Below are positions 21,924-33,180 of a stretch of DNA of 64,000 nucleotides, in pieces. The DNA lies in assembly GCA_021234155.1 (NCBI GenBank), contig JAJEKV010000317.1, positions 1-64,000 of the forward strand. Direction: 5' to 3'. The DNA comes from Isoetes taiwanensis (taxonomy: Eukaryota > Streptophyta > Lycopodiopsida > Isoetales > Isoetaceae). The notes below the pieces were generated by a model that was not told the DNA's origin, made no database searches, and saw nothing but the letters and a program-made list of their open reading frames with translations. How positions within the stretch are numbered: position 1 is the first letter of the stretch; every line of letters begins with the position of its first letter. The translations under genes and the position numbers were made by a program.

Positions 21924-22792
21924 AGGTGGGGCATAAGGGGAAGGGTCTTGCCTCCAGTGGCCAGGTGCCTGGGCCGCAGGACCAAAGTCTCGCGACAAGT
22001 GTCCTCCTTCTCTTTTGCCATACCACTTATCGCTTGGAGCCGTGTCTTATACTGAGGGCCTAAGCAGGTAGGATTGGCGGTCTTCCACTTCTGTTGGATG
22101 GTGCGGTTGACGGACTCTTCCACATTCTTTCTGACCTACTCTTCTGCTAGCCACGCTGCCTCTCTCTCTACATGTTGCTCTCGTAGCAGGCATATCTCGG
22201 TGTGCCTCCGAATCTCTGCAAGGTATCTCTCGGGTCGGGCCGCCATGTCAAGTTCAATGGGCTGCAGATCTTCTTGGGTGAGAGATGCTGGTATATCTTC
22301 CCATATAAAGATTTGGGCTTCCTCATCATAATAGTATGGGGGCAAGGTGAAGTTGCACCCTCGGGTGATGGCCCTCCCTCTTCCCAAGTAAAGATATTCC
22401 TGTTCTCGCACAGTTGGATCTCCGCTCACAATCTGCTGGGCGTCCTCTCCTTATACCATAGCCATAATTCTTTCGGCTTCACGACAAGCATCTGTGGCAG
22501 CATCTTGGGGCATGTCCAAAGGGTAGTAGTGAACAAGGGTCAAGACTTGGTCCTCTTATTCCACAAGGGTGTATGTCTCCCCTTCAGCATTAAGTTTTAA
22601 CAAAAATCTCTCAATAAGATGGAATATAGGGTAAGGGATTCGATCTCCCTCCACAAACCTCTGCACTAGCTGCTCTAGAAGAAGCTCGATTTTAGCAGGG
22701 CTGTCGGGTGTGTCGCCAATGTTACAGTCGAGTTCTGCAAAGAGCTGAAAGATATTGCATGAAGAGTTCTTTGTTCCCTTAGTGCGGGCCAT
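21615..22792 (-). pseudogene. MARTK-started ORF ending in a histone H3 fold
   Basis: An ATG at 22792 starts MARTKGTKNSSC, like the first residues of histone H3. One frame then runs for about 270 codons and is interrupted by stops at 22556-22558 (TAA), 22451-22453 (TAA) and 22136-22138 (TAG). It includes FVEGDRIPYPIFHLIERFLL and a charged helical stretch, YLAEIRRHTEICLLREQHVE. After a frame change near 22000, a 127-codon frame (21998-21615) gives a basic linker and an H3 core: [55 protein letters not shown] and [12 protein letters not shown]. About three quarters of core positions match ordinary plant H3 as I know it. It sits ~680 bp after an LTR primer binding site, where gag is expected. Stops and frameshift make it a pseudogene unless a related intact copy exists. 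Confidence 0.7.
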
Positions 22793-23474
22793 AGTTTAGC
22801 AAAATTGGGGTGCTGGGCAGGCAAGGGTGAGGGCATCAAAGCAGTACACAGGAGCCGTCTATGGCAGACAAGGTCTGGTACGGTGGCTATGGCGGATGCA
22901 AGCTATTCCGGCAGCTATGGCGGGCGAAGGGCGGTGCTGGGCAGGGTTAAGTGCAAAAAGAAACATATAAACCCCATAAAAAACTTAAATCACGTCACCT
23001 TTAATGTTCCCCCAATTTGTTTTATTTTTTTAAGTAGCGGTCAATGCGCGCGGTCAAACCGGCGCAGTTGGGATTTTTTTATCTTAATATCGCAAAAGAA
23101 AACCCTTTTTTCCAAAGTGCGCAATTTGGCATTTTGGGCTAATTGGTGATGCTGGTGACTTGACTGAAGGGTGTTGTAGCTAATTTGGGGGTCACCGACG
23201 CGATGGAACAAGAATTTCTTCAATCTGAGCTCTCTAGGGAGAGTTATGGCCTCTAGAAAAGAGAGACCACTTCCTACCAAAATCTCGATACAGCCTTACC
23301 TTCATACTTCAAATTTACCCTATCAAATCAACCAACACTTCTATCACAATTTTGGCCACCAATCATTCTAATTACAGGCTTCTAGGGAATTTTCATATGT
23401 TAGAGTCCCCAGCTACTTAATGTTCTATCGCGTTAGGACATGGCCAATGCAATGATCTGGTCCACAAAAATCAT
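22793..23474 (-). other. Leader between primer binding site and H3-type ORF
   Basis: No supported gene. By position it is the 5' untranslated leader of the LTR element. Confidence 0.4.
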
Positions 23475-23486
23475 GCTCTGATACCA
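23475..23486 (-). promoter_or_regulatory. Primer binding site, tRNA-iMet type
   Basis: The minus strand reads TGGTATCAGAGC, the sequence complementary to the 3' end of initiator methionine tRNA used by many plant LTR retrotransposons. It follows an LTR end (GCGTCACA) with one spacer base, and is followed by ATGATT. Confidence 0.85.
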
Positions 23487-23487
23487 T

Positions 23488-24030
23488 TGTGACGCTTCCC
23501 AATACGATGCTCCCATCGTATAAATACGAGAAATCCCCCTTTCACGGTGACCACATCACCGTAGAAAGGCCCTCCGTCTGCCCCGGGCCACCTGGGATGG
23601 TCAAATGCCTGGGCGAAAGACAAGGAGGTGTCATTCGTCCCATACCTTCTATGGGAATCTGAATGTGAGCGTAAATACAAGTTAGCACCTAGCACACAAT
23701 ACGTCCAAATGACATGCCACATGAAGAAGGGTGGCCCATCCATCAACAATAATGATAATGTCTCAACAACACAGCATAAGCAATGCATCCCTTTTAGGCT
23801 CTACCCCGGGCTCAGACTCAAGGGGACAACTGACAGTCAAGGCCTTCGAATACAACAGATGGAATCATGACAATGGAATTGGCTGGCATAGAACAATGGC
23901 TAGGGTAGTCCACTCCATCCGCCCCTCCTGTGCACACTTTGCAGATAGGCTGAATCATGCTATGGCATGGTTGTAGTCTTCCGGAGATGTAATCTCATGG
24001 AATCACCCGACGAGACCACACAGGGTTACA
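23488..24030 (-). mobile_element. 5' LTR of the H3-ORF element
   Basis: The 3' edge is fixed by the adjacent primer binding site (…GCGTCACA at 23488). The start is less sure; TGTAACCCTGTG at 24030 is a candidate giving about 540 bp. A TATTTATA motif lies near 23520. This sequence does not resemble the LTR edge at 8.4 kb, so the two are probably different elements. Confidence 0.5.
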
Positions 24031-24106
24031 TCTCCCCGGTCTGACGAGGCAGGAAAGTGGGAACCCCCTTCCAAGGCACGGTGCTTCCATGGGTGGCCTT
24101 TAAGTG

Positions 24107-25893
24107 TGTAAGTGGCAACCCAAAAATAGCATTTGAAAATAAACTTTTGGAATGGTAAAATTATTTGAAGGATAATAGGTGAAGGGTGAAGAGCAATATT
24201 GTCCCATTGCTTACTTCTCATTCCTTACCATGTTACCAATTTCTTTTCTAACAATAGAATTGGTTAGGTGCAGATAACCGAGACAACATCTCCTATGGTT
24301 TTTCAAACTTTTGTGTGGTTGCACATGAAGGCAACAATTGAAAAATGGATAATGAATATTCTCTAATTTTCTACTACACTAAGTAAACCTATATGCATGT
24401 TAATGGTTCAAATATTATGCTACATTGGATGAGACATATCTGCACTTTAACAATTCAAATACTGTATTGTCGAAAAACAGTTTAAGCTCCTGTCTGCAAT
24501 TCAACAGTTAAAATATATTATTCATGCAAAACAAGGTTGGCTTATATATATTTGATGGTATTGGTATATGATAAAGACTATGCTTTATGAATTTATAGTA
24601 ACACTAGAAAAAGTGCCCAGCGTTGCTGGGCTTTTTGTCGGGCATAGAAATGTTGGAATTGTATTAAAAGTGTCTTCAAGTTGATTATGTAAGGGCAAAC
24701 ATTATCTTCTTGAATTGTTTTGTGTTGCATATAGGCTGTATCTTAAAAAATATAATTGCTTAAACTGTTTACTCTTATTGTTAATAAATGGAATAGAAGT
24801 GTTTGTTCGTGTTTGGAGCTCCTAGTATATAAATTAATATTCCTCTAGATATCTGCTATTCAAATTGTCGTGGTTTTCCTCATGTGATATTCGCCTCGAC
24901 AAATAAGACACTCATCTCATGCATATCGTAAACAATAAATTTTCTTCTCCAAGCATATTTACCATGTTCAATATTTCTGCATTCTCAAACAAATCATGAA
25001 CAATCTAAAACCCATCATGAACATGATGTACTACAATGAGTTGGATTATAAATCTTGCATTTCTAATGCTAGCCTTAAAATGCACGAAACCATAGATTTG
25101 TATGTACGGCAACGCACACAATTGGTCCACATAGTCCTTGCCTAGAATTCAAGAGGGAAAATAAGTATAAGAGAGAAAAATAACTATCTTGCCTTTGTTT
25201 GTTCACAATCATTGATATTCCTATATACATCTACTGAACCAGAGATTACTTTTATTCATGGCACAACTTTGTATAGGCATCTAGATTGGAAGTGCAAATT
25301 GTTTTGAGAAAATACCTAGATGCTATCATCAAATCTATTCTATTAACAATTATGTAGATTCCGTAGAATTCCATGAAGGCGTAGGATATACATATCTAGA
25401 CACATTTGTGACAGAATGTGTAACAATTGTGTAGCATCTGAAAAAGTGTTGGCTCTGTCTCATAGAGGTTACAATGAAATGGCCTCAAGTTTCCTCCTAA
25501 ATACTATCATCCTATCCAGAATATTATTTTTAAATTTATTAGATTCCTTAAAATTAAATGAAGGCTCTTTACGTGTCCGAAGTCATTTCCAACCTGACAG
25601 TCTTGAAGCCCCAAACATTTTAAAAGATAAAGCCAAGCCCAATGTCTCCTCTAACAAGCAGCATAAGCTAACAATCTGCGGGATTGTTACATTTTCAATC
25701 ATCTCAATTGGAACCAATTTATTCAATTGGAAGATACGGATCCCCAACAAGTGGAAACGTACAGAATAATTTGACAATTTGATGACAGCAATGCCAAATA
25801 ACTTTTTCGGTCATGCACTCCACCCTTGATTCTCGGTAGTAAAAAGGTGAGAGCAACTTAATTTGAGAGTCATCATTGCTAGGAACCTGAAAG
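24107..25893 (+). repeat. Inverted-repeat arm 1
   Basis: This arm is the reverse complement, with few differences, of 47430-48729. Landmarks are GTGGCAACCC at the outer end, a 117-codon ORF (25416-25769, starting MCNNCVASEK) and TCATCATTGCTAGGA at the inner end. It is about 470 bp longer than arm 2 because arm 2 lacks 24441-24905. A 250-bp piece also recurs in direct orientation at 30095-30345. It is probably a dispersed transposon family. The ORF is conserved in both arms but is not recognised. Confidence 0.85.
24604..24631 (-). mobile_element. Helitron 3' terminus (minus strand)
   Basis: On the minus strand a 7-bp perfect hairpin GCCCAGC-AAC-GCTGGGC is followed by ACTTTTT and CTAG, then a host T. 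This is the canonical Helitron 3' end. The element body would run to higher coordinates. A possible matching 5' TC end is at about 27464, where GATATTTGATG joins sequence that elsewhere is continuous. Confidence 0.65.
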
Positions 25894-26564
25894 AGAGAAG
25901 TTGCGAAACACAAAAAGATTGACGGGCAAGATCGCGCACAAACTATCATCTTATTTTGGTTTTATAGTATTATCTTAATATGTATATAGAAACTCATGGG
26001 GGTGGTTACAAAATGGCATTGGGGGTGGTTACAAAATGGCATATCAGATATAAATCTTTGATCTTGGCCCTTGCATAAAAAAGTTGGTAGCTTAAGCCCT
26101 TGGATTTTGATGGGGGCATGCATGAGTCATGCATGGGGGCATACACCCCATCTGTGAACCGTTGGATCAAAGGGAAAGGCGAAATCCTAGCCCTTGATTT
26201 TTATGGGGAAGGTGCAAGGAAGGTGCCAAAAAGAGAATTTGGTGTAGCAGATCTTAACCGTTAGATCAAAAGGTGAGCATAAATCCTAGCCATTCATTTT
26301 TTAACATTAAATTAGTTTTTTTTTTTGTTTTTAGGAGGTGAGGTGGCACCCTCATTAATAAAAAAAGTAATGAGGTGGCAAAGCATTTATTAGTGGACAT
26401 TCTAGGAAGCTTCCTTTCGTTTAATCGCCTTCAAAAGCACGAGTTTGCGGGAGAGAGGTCGGATGAAGGCGAGGCCCATGCCATTGGATTCCTCTCACGA
26501 GAGCTTTCCAATGAGTGGTGCTTGACACTATTTTGTCGCAGCTTGAGCCAACATGATCGAACAT
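25894..26564. other. AT-rich intergenic, nothing recognised
   Basis: No supported gene. Short direct repeats (GGGGGTGGTTACAAAATGGC, 25999 and 26020) and CCATTGGATC-like repeats about the phrase 'taaccgttrgatcaaa' near 26156-26290 are visible. Confidence 0.4.
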
Positions 26565-27425
26565 TAAAAAATCTTTTAGAATGTTCGAAGTTTCAAGGAA
26601 TATATGGTAATTTGAGGGAATCTAGGAGAATCTTTATAGGATCTTAGAGAATCCAGGAGGAATATCATGAGAATCTTAGAGAATCTATGGGAATCTCAAG
26701 AGAGCATCTTTGAGAATGTAAGGGAATCTTGATAAAATCTTTAAGAACCTAGAGGAAACTTGATGGAATCTTGGGGAGTCTAGGGGAATCTTCATAGAAT
26801 CTATGGGAACTAGGGGAATATCAAGAGAATCTATCGGAATCTCAAGCGCTTCTTTGGGAATCTAGCAGAATCTTGATAAAGTCTTTAAGAACCTAGAAGA
26901 ATCATAATGGAATCTTAGAGAATCTAGGAGAATCTTGATAGAATCTTGGAGAATCTAGAGGAATCTTGGGTATTCTTTTAGAATCTAGGGGAATCTTTAG
27001 AGAATCTTAGGGAGCTCAAATGAATCTTTGGGAATCTAGGAGAATCTAAAGGAATCTTCATAAAATCTTTAAGAATCTATGGGAATCTTAATAGAATATT
27101 GAAGAATCTCGAAGAATCTAAGAGAATCTTGATAGAATCTTAGAGAATCTAGAGGAGTCTTGGGGTATTCTTTTGAAATCTGGGGGAATCTTTAGAGAAT
27201 CTTTGAAAATCTTGATAAAATCTAGGGGAATCTCTATAGAATCTTAAGAATCTAGGCGAATCTTTGTAGAACATTAAGAATCTAAGAAAATCTTTGGAAA
27301 TCTAGGAGAATCTCAAGAGAATCTTTGGGAATCTAGGGGAATCTTCCTAAAAGTTTTGAGAATATAAGGGTATCTTGATGGAATTTTAGAGAATCTAAGA
27401 GAATCTTCATAGAATCTTTGGACTT
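26565..27425. repeat. Degenerate GAATCTW minisatellite
   Basis: About 860 bp consist almost wholly of short variants of GGGAATCTA, AGAATCTT and GATAGAATCTT in irregular order, often grouping into units of roughly 20-22 bp. The sequence is purine-skewed on the plus strand. No coding frame persists. Confidence 0.9.
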
Positions 27426-27750
27426 TATGCAGTCCCTCATATTACAAACACTTGTATATAGATATAGATATTTGATGATACTAGAATATAATAAAGGCTG
27501 CACTTTATAAATTTATAGTAATATCTATACACGAGCTCCACGCATCCTTTGATTCCATCTCTAGGTGCTACCCTTAATGCTTCTACATTGCAGATAAAGC
27601 TACTCTCTCAGGCCATGTTCAGATTACTGGTGCCAAGAACGCAAGATTTGTGGTCTTAGCAGTTGCATTCTGCACTTAACTTTATGTGTTCAATTGATTT
27701 TAAATGGTGCTGACTCATTATACATCATGCAACTTCCTATTTCTTGGTGC
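27426..27750. other. Junction segment with possible Helitron 5' end
   Basis: Contains a copy of a recurrent AT-rich sequence (TTTGATGATACTAG…TTTATAGTAA) that ends at 27523, where TCTATACACGAGC begins. The same junction recurs at 30410 with TCTATGCACGAAATG. TC after A fits a Helitron 5' end. Confidence 0.4.
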
Positions 27751-29899
27751 GGAATACTAAATATTTGTTTGCAAAAGCAGTTGAGCACTAGAGTTTCTTC
27801 CCATAGCACATTCAATAGACCTTACTATTCCTTGTATTTACGACCTACATCGAAGTCTCATGTAGCAACAAATTATCTGTCCTGAATTTACATCAGAAGT
27901 TCAAGAACACCACGGTTTTTTTGCATTGTAGAAGACTTCTTTTGTCTAGACTGTTGCATTCCAGTTTTCTCACTATCCATCTTGCTTGGGAGTTCTTGTT
28001 GTTATGGCATTTATTAGCAATTTCAAAGTAGTCAATGAACAATTTGCTGCACAAAAAAGGGTGTATTCGTGTTTGTGCAAAACCAAATTTTAATATGATC
28101 TAGACTGACGGTATCTCTTTATTTCCCTTTGTGCAAAACAAAGTTGGAGTTTAAAATTCAATTTGGGCATGTGTAAGTATTATGTAATTATTGCTTCCAA
28201 GTGCACATTTGAGAAGGAGACAACATTGGGTAGCCTGATATTGTGGTCAAGCTAAGTACAAAAGACAAAGCTTAATGTGAGAAAGAAATGAAGAATCTTC
28301 CTTGGCAGATTGTACTATTATAAGGTATCTAAATGACATGTTACAATTATTTCGAAATGGGCAACTTGATTACAAGCACTTCCACTATTAGATTTCCAAG
28401 AAGCATGCACATAGATATCTCGGACGAAAATGAAATGTTTAGCACCTGGACAAATATTCCTTCAACACAAGACTTCTGCAGAGAACAATACTATCATAAA
28501 AAGGAATTCTTTCACTCCATCCTGCCATGCAACCGATGTTAAACTTGCCAACAAGGTGAAAGCTTTCAAGGACAAGTACACACACAAAATATGTCCATGA
28601 CAGTAACAAGAATCATCAAATCGAAGCCAAAAAATTTAATCAAAAGATCTATGTTGTTATCTTAACAATCTATTAGACAACTTTTACACATTGTTTTTAG
28701 CAATTAATCAAAAGGTATTGTTATCTTAACAATTCATTAGACAATTTTTAGACTCACTGTTTTTAGCTTCAATAAAGGTGTGCTAAATTGTGGGTGCTTG
28801 CTTTTACCTTCATCTTGTTTTGATTGCTATTTCTAGTTCGCACAACGATTTACAAGCCCAAGAAGCCATGGACAAAGTATGATAGGGTTATTTTACATTT
28901 TTTTTTCTCTAACAACATAGTGTTTCTTCATATTTGGATGTGTATTCTTATTTGAAGTGATAGCAAATATGGAATAATAAAAAAATTAGGTTTGGTGCTT
29001 TTGCATGTGCAATGGTATCATAGTTGGTCCCCAAATATTACCAAACAAACAATGTGATATCTCATTTGTTAGCACCTAAGATTCCATTATCTCCCAAAGC
29101 CATAAAGAATCAACATTCCACATGAGGCTTGTTGCTTAACATTTTACTTCCTTCCTTCCTTCCTTCCTTTTTCAACGAAAAGGCAATTAACAATTTTATA
29201 TCATAGAGCAATGTAAACACTAAATTAAATTATTTGTTTGCTCCAACCTCATTAAAACTAATTAATAAGCACGTCAAAAGCCCACTCCGTACATATGGCC
29301 ACGTCTTCTTGCTAGCATAAGTGGGGACAATAATTAGATTTAGTAGTTTTGAACGTCATACCACATTGGCAAAATTCCTCCTAGGATATATGACAATTCA
29401 TTCTCAAACACACCGCCACACATAATGGGACTCGCACTCACCCACTTCATTCTCAGCATACTAAGTGACTAATGTGTTGTGTTGAGGGAAATGGTGCATG
29501 CCATGTGCATTTAACCATAAAAGGTAGCAACTTAACTGATACATCATGCAAAAAAAAACCTCAATCCCATACAAATATATGCCCCTACTATTATGCGGCA
29601 ATGTCAGGCACCCATTTTGCATTTTTGTACCCTTTTTTTCATTGATGTACTTTAACTACTTCTAAAGGTGACAGTTTGTCCATAAGTTTTGGACATGTTT
29701 TAGATGGATGTCCCAAAATATTACTTAATCTTTTCTTCATTTTGGTTCAAAAGAAAGCATGGCCTATGCCAGCATATAGTCAACAATTCAAGTTTTGTGA
29801 TAGCTAGAACATTAGGCAAGAAGGTAAATGTTGACATATTACGTAGACATGTTTGTGTGCAAATGGTTATGACAAGGCAGTAGAGATTTTATTTATTTT
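27751..29899 (+). repeat. 2.1-kb direct repeat, copy A
   Basis: Closely similar to 42765-44898 in the same orientation. Shared landmarks include GAAGCATGCACATAGATATC and GGCCACGTCTTCTTGCTAGC. Differences are scattered substitutions and small indels, and copy A has extra TTCC units (29149-29170). No long conserved frame is seen, so it is probably the non-coding body of a non-autonomous element, perhaps the Helitron ending at 30094. Confidence 0.85.
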
Positions 29900-30065
29900 T
29901 TATAAGGATGTCTCAAAAATATTCATTTAATCTTTTCTTCATTTTCGTGCAGAGGAAAGCATGACCTATACCAGCATATAGTCAGCAATTCATGTTTTGT
30001 GATAGCTTGAACAATGGGATCGGGCAAGAAGGCAAACTCCATGATGTCACATGTCTACAACTAAT

Positions 30066-30094
30066 CCCCGGCATCGCCAGGCACAGATTTCTAG
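30066..30094 (+). mobile_element. Helitron 3' terminus (plus strand)
   Basis: CCCCGG-CATCG-CCAGGC, then ACAGATTT and CTAG at 30091-30094. The next base is T and continues TATTCTCTAATTTTC, which is exactly the sequence found uninterrupted in inverted-repeat arm 1 at 24350 after GGATAATGAA. This paralogous empty site confirms the 3' boundary at an A/T target. Confidence 0.75.
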
Positions 30095-30512
30095 TATTCT
30101 CTAATTTTCTACTACATTAAGTAAGCCTGTATGCATGTTAACAGTTCAAATATTATGCTACATTGGATGAGACATGTCCGCATTTTAACAATTCAAATAT
30201 TGTATTGTCGAAAAATAGTTTAAGCTCCTGTCTGCAATTTAACAGTTAAAATATATTATTCATGGAAAGCAAGGTTAGCTTATATATATCTGATGATACT
30301 GGAGTATGATAAAGACTACGCTTACGAATTTATAGTAACATATTTATAGTAACATATTTGATGATACTAGAATATAATAAAGGCTGCACTTTATGAATTT
30401 ATACTAACATCTATGCACGAAATGTTTTTCCTTTTTTTCATTGACACTTTTTTTCATTTATAGTAACATCATTGGCAATATCATTTCCAATGACGTCTCA
30501 CTCATTTATAAA
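30095..30512. repeat. Fragment of arm-1 family plus duplicated AT-rich unit
   Basis: 30095-30345 matches 24350-24602 in direct orientation. Then a unit TATTTGATGATACTAG…TTTATACTAACA is repeated, followed at 30410 by TCTATGCACGA, a possible second Helitron 5' end. Confidence 0.7.
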
Positions 30513-30871
30513 GGGTGAAATCACACTATTGCCCCGCCCCCTACTTCCGTTTCTTAAACCCAACTAAATTTTGCCACGTTGGCAAAGGAAGAGTGGAACC
30601 TATCACACTAGCAGACCGTTCACCGAGTCGTCAGCGGCGTTGAGGGGCTTAACGAGGGATGGGCGCAGGAGCCTGCCTCTCCGATGGATCTCCCGGCCCC
30701 ACGCCATCCCACTTCCGTGGACGCGTGGTGCGTATCTCCGCCGCAAAATCCATCCAAGCGTGTGTCGCAGATTGGTTCCATTGCGTTCTCGGGATTTGGG
30801 GCCGCCATGGCGTGATGCGTGGCCTCGTTGACACGTCATCTTGGAGAACCCCGTATAGTGTGATTTCACCC
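30513..30871. mobile_element. GC-rich MITE with perfect 17-bp TIRs
   Basis: GGGTGAAATCACACTAT (30513-30529) is the exact reverse complement of 30855-30871. The 359-bp element is CpG-rich in an AT-rich setting. Open frames inside are overlapping on both strands and show no domain, so they are probably chance. A clear target duplication is not visible. A related sequence (GAAATCACACTA) occurs at about 30969 and its inverse at 31727. Confidence 0.75.
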
Positions 30872-31766
30872 CAATCTCAAGAAAACTAGCATTAACAGAA
30901 GGGATACAACCATATCCATGAGGGCGTTTATAACGAAAGTAACTCTTAGGACAAGTATTATTAAGGCCGAAATCACACTAAAGGCCAAACTGAAAAAATT
31001 CAAAAGGAGAACCAACAAAAATTTTACACGTGGAGTTTAGGCATGCACCACATATCACATCTAGAGTGCCAAATGCCTAGTCAGCCTTTTGGCACCCGTA
31101 TGTTTTTGGACGGGGGATTGCCCCAACTTCCAAGCGTAGCACCACGTCATCCACCTCTTCATGCAATTCTGGAGAGCATCTCAAAGATGCCCTAAAATTT
31201 CGCTCATGCACCGGCGGGAGCTTTTGCAAAATCGTTGGGGAAAATCGCGGAAACTGGCCCGCAAATCGCCTAGATAAACTGCCGCAAATCGTGGGAAAAT
31301 CCGTCTAGATAAATCGTCTGCAAATCGTGGAGTCTAGATAAATCCGTCTGCAAATCGTGGGAAAATCTGTGAAAGACGGATCAAGAGGAAGAAACCATCA
31401 GCAGGGACCGAGATTATAGTAGAAATACTGATTTTCATGAAGAATAGCATCTTGGATTTCTATCAGATTTCGGGTAATATGGATGGGGCTTTTCGGGGTA
31501 ATATGGATGGGGCTTTTGCAATACACATGAGCAGGAAGCCATTCCGGTCTAGAATATAGTAGAAATAAACTGATTTTCATGAAGAATAGCAGGGATCAAA
31601 GGAAAAAAAGCGATTACAAAAGCTCTAGAAAATTCATCGGATTCTGTCACAGATTATTGCCGCTTATGCGGCAGATGACATGGAAGATGACATGGAAGAC
31701 ATTTTGAGTAATTTAGACACGATAGTGTGATATGAGTAGTGGCAGAATGTTATTTTGGGCTAAACA
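30872..31766. repeat. Local repeats, no gene
   Basis: 31240-31375 holds degenerate ~40-bp repeats containing GCAAATCGTGG and TAGATAAATC. 31400-31590 holds two copies of ATATAGTAGAAATA…CTGATTTTCATGAAGAATAGC with a short GGGTAATATGGATGGGGCTT duplication between them. GATGACATGGAA is doubled near 31680. The ends carry the GAAATCACACTA motif in opposite orientation, so this could be a second, decayed MITE. Confidence 0.6.
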
Positions 31767-31857
31767 CCTGCCTAAACTTGCCACGTATTTAATTGAGTTT
31801 AGCCAAATTAAACTCAAATCTAATTGAGTCCTGCCTAAACTTGCCACGTATTTAATT
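31767..31857. repeat. 28-bp direct duplication
   Basis: CCTGCCTAAACTTGCCACG and the nine bases after it occur at 31767-31794 and 31830-31857, identical by eye. Confidence 0.85.
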
Positions 31858-32189
31858 CCGGAATGGCCTCACCTTACCTCACCTTTGACCTTTTTGACCT
31901 TTAATGAGGTTTTATTCCTTGACGTTTGACCTTTGAGGTTTTGTTCATACAACCCTAAACGGCCAAAAATACAACTCGTTTATACAAAATATGGCCGTGG
32001 ATATTGGCTAAGCAAGCAAGTCCCGGTTTAGAAAACTTGAAAAAGGTCGGCTTTTTATTTCTCTATTTTGTCTTGTTGTCGGATCTGTACACTTAGATTT
32101 GGAGCAGCTGTTAGCCTAAGGTTTCGCCAGATCCATAACCTGCAATTTCTGTCACGTTTTGACTCAGCGTTGCAGCTAAGGTAAATATA

Positions 32190-32880
32190 GAAGCCTGGAT
32201 GATGCTGATACTGTTTTCACAGCTTGCTGTATATGCACAACAAGGACTGAGTCATGAGGCTCCTTCAGAAAATGCATGATGACGCATTGAACCCAAACAA
32301 GGCCACTAAGTTATTGTGAGTGTTCTACATGCCTGCATTTTTAGCAGTGAACATGAATCAGATATTTTTCTACACAACAAACTGATTGACATGTATTCGA
32401 AATGTGGGAGCATAGAAGATGCTTTGAAAGTATTAAAAACAATGGCCATGAAGGACATGATATTCTGGAATGCAATGACTCTCACGGCACTTCATCTGTT
32501 TGACTAGGTATATAATAAAAGTATAAATCCAGATGGATTCATCTATAGCTCTGTACTCAATGCATGTAGCAAATTGTACTCAATGCATGTAGCAAATTGG
32601 GAGCCCTTGAAAAGGGCAAACAAATTCATGCTTCTGCTATGACAGCTCCTTGTGCATCAGATTACTTTGTGTCAAATATGTTGATCAATATGTATGCCAA
32701 GTGTGGAAATATGAAAGCTTCAGAAGTAGCGTTCAATGGCATATCTACACTTGATGAAATTTCTTGGAACAGTCTGACTGGGATATGGGTTGTCTCGGGA
32801 TCACAAGACAAAGGCAGCCACCTTCGTTGCCATTCTTAATGCATGCACATGCACCTTGGCTAGAGAATGTGGTAAATGGG
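32190..32880 (+). pseudogene. PPR protein remnant (PLS type)
   Basis: The plus strand shows consecutive PPR repeats in shifting frames: LLQKMHDDALNPNKAT, then SVLHACIF, DIFLHNKLIDMYSKCGSIE, MAMKDMIFWNAM, SVLNACSK, then LGALEKGKQIHA, MLINMYAKCGNM, STLDEISWNSL and VAILNACT. In plants such PLS-type PPR proteins bind organelle transcripts, often for RNA editing. At least three frameshifts and stops, a short duplication (TGTACTCAATGCATGTAGCA near 32550 and 32577) and loss of both ends make this a pseudogene fragment. Confidence 0.85.
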
Positions 32881-33180
32881 TGCGGTAAAGATGTGATAGA
32901 GGCTTTGTATTTAATGTAATGTCTTGTCGGGATGCTTGGAGGATACGCACATGATGCTGGAGGCAAAGGGATGTTGGCATGCTTTTATTAACAGGTCACC
33001 TTGTGAAATGGATGGACAGCTCCCAGCATAGGCTCTAATCTCAGGATCATGCAAGTGTTTGACAGTGGAAGATCCAAGACTACTATGAACATAATCAAGT
33101 TTTTGCAGAATCTGTTTATCTGCAAAATCCTTACCTTATCCTCCCCTTCTTCTGTGTAACTAGCAAATACACCAAAGCAG

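Noticed and set aside
8410-24030. A single 15.6-kb LTR element from the 24.0-kb LTR to the 8.4-kb LTR
   Set aside because: All ORFs are on the minus strand in a tempting order, but the two LTR edges share no convincing sequence, so separate elements are more likely.
25580-25900. NB-ARC (NLR) remnant on the minus strand: TEKVIWHCC, then GLALSFKMFGASRLSGW
   Set aside because: It resembles the GLPLA region only loosely, needs an intron or frameshift to join, and lacks P-loop or other NB-ARC motifs.
30571-30889. Overlapping 60-88-codon frames on both strands in the GC-rich block
   Set aside because: They lie inside a MITE with perfect TIRs; open frames on both strands are expected in GC-rich sequence.
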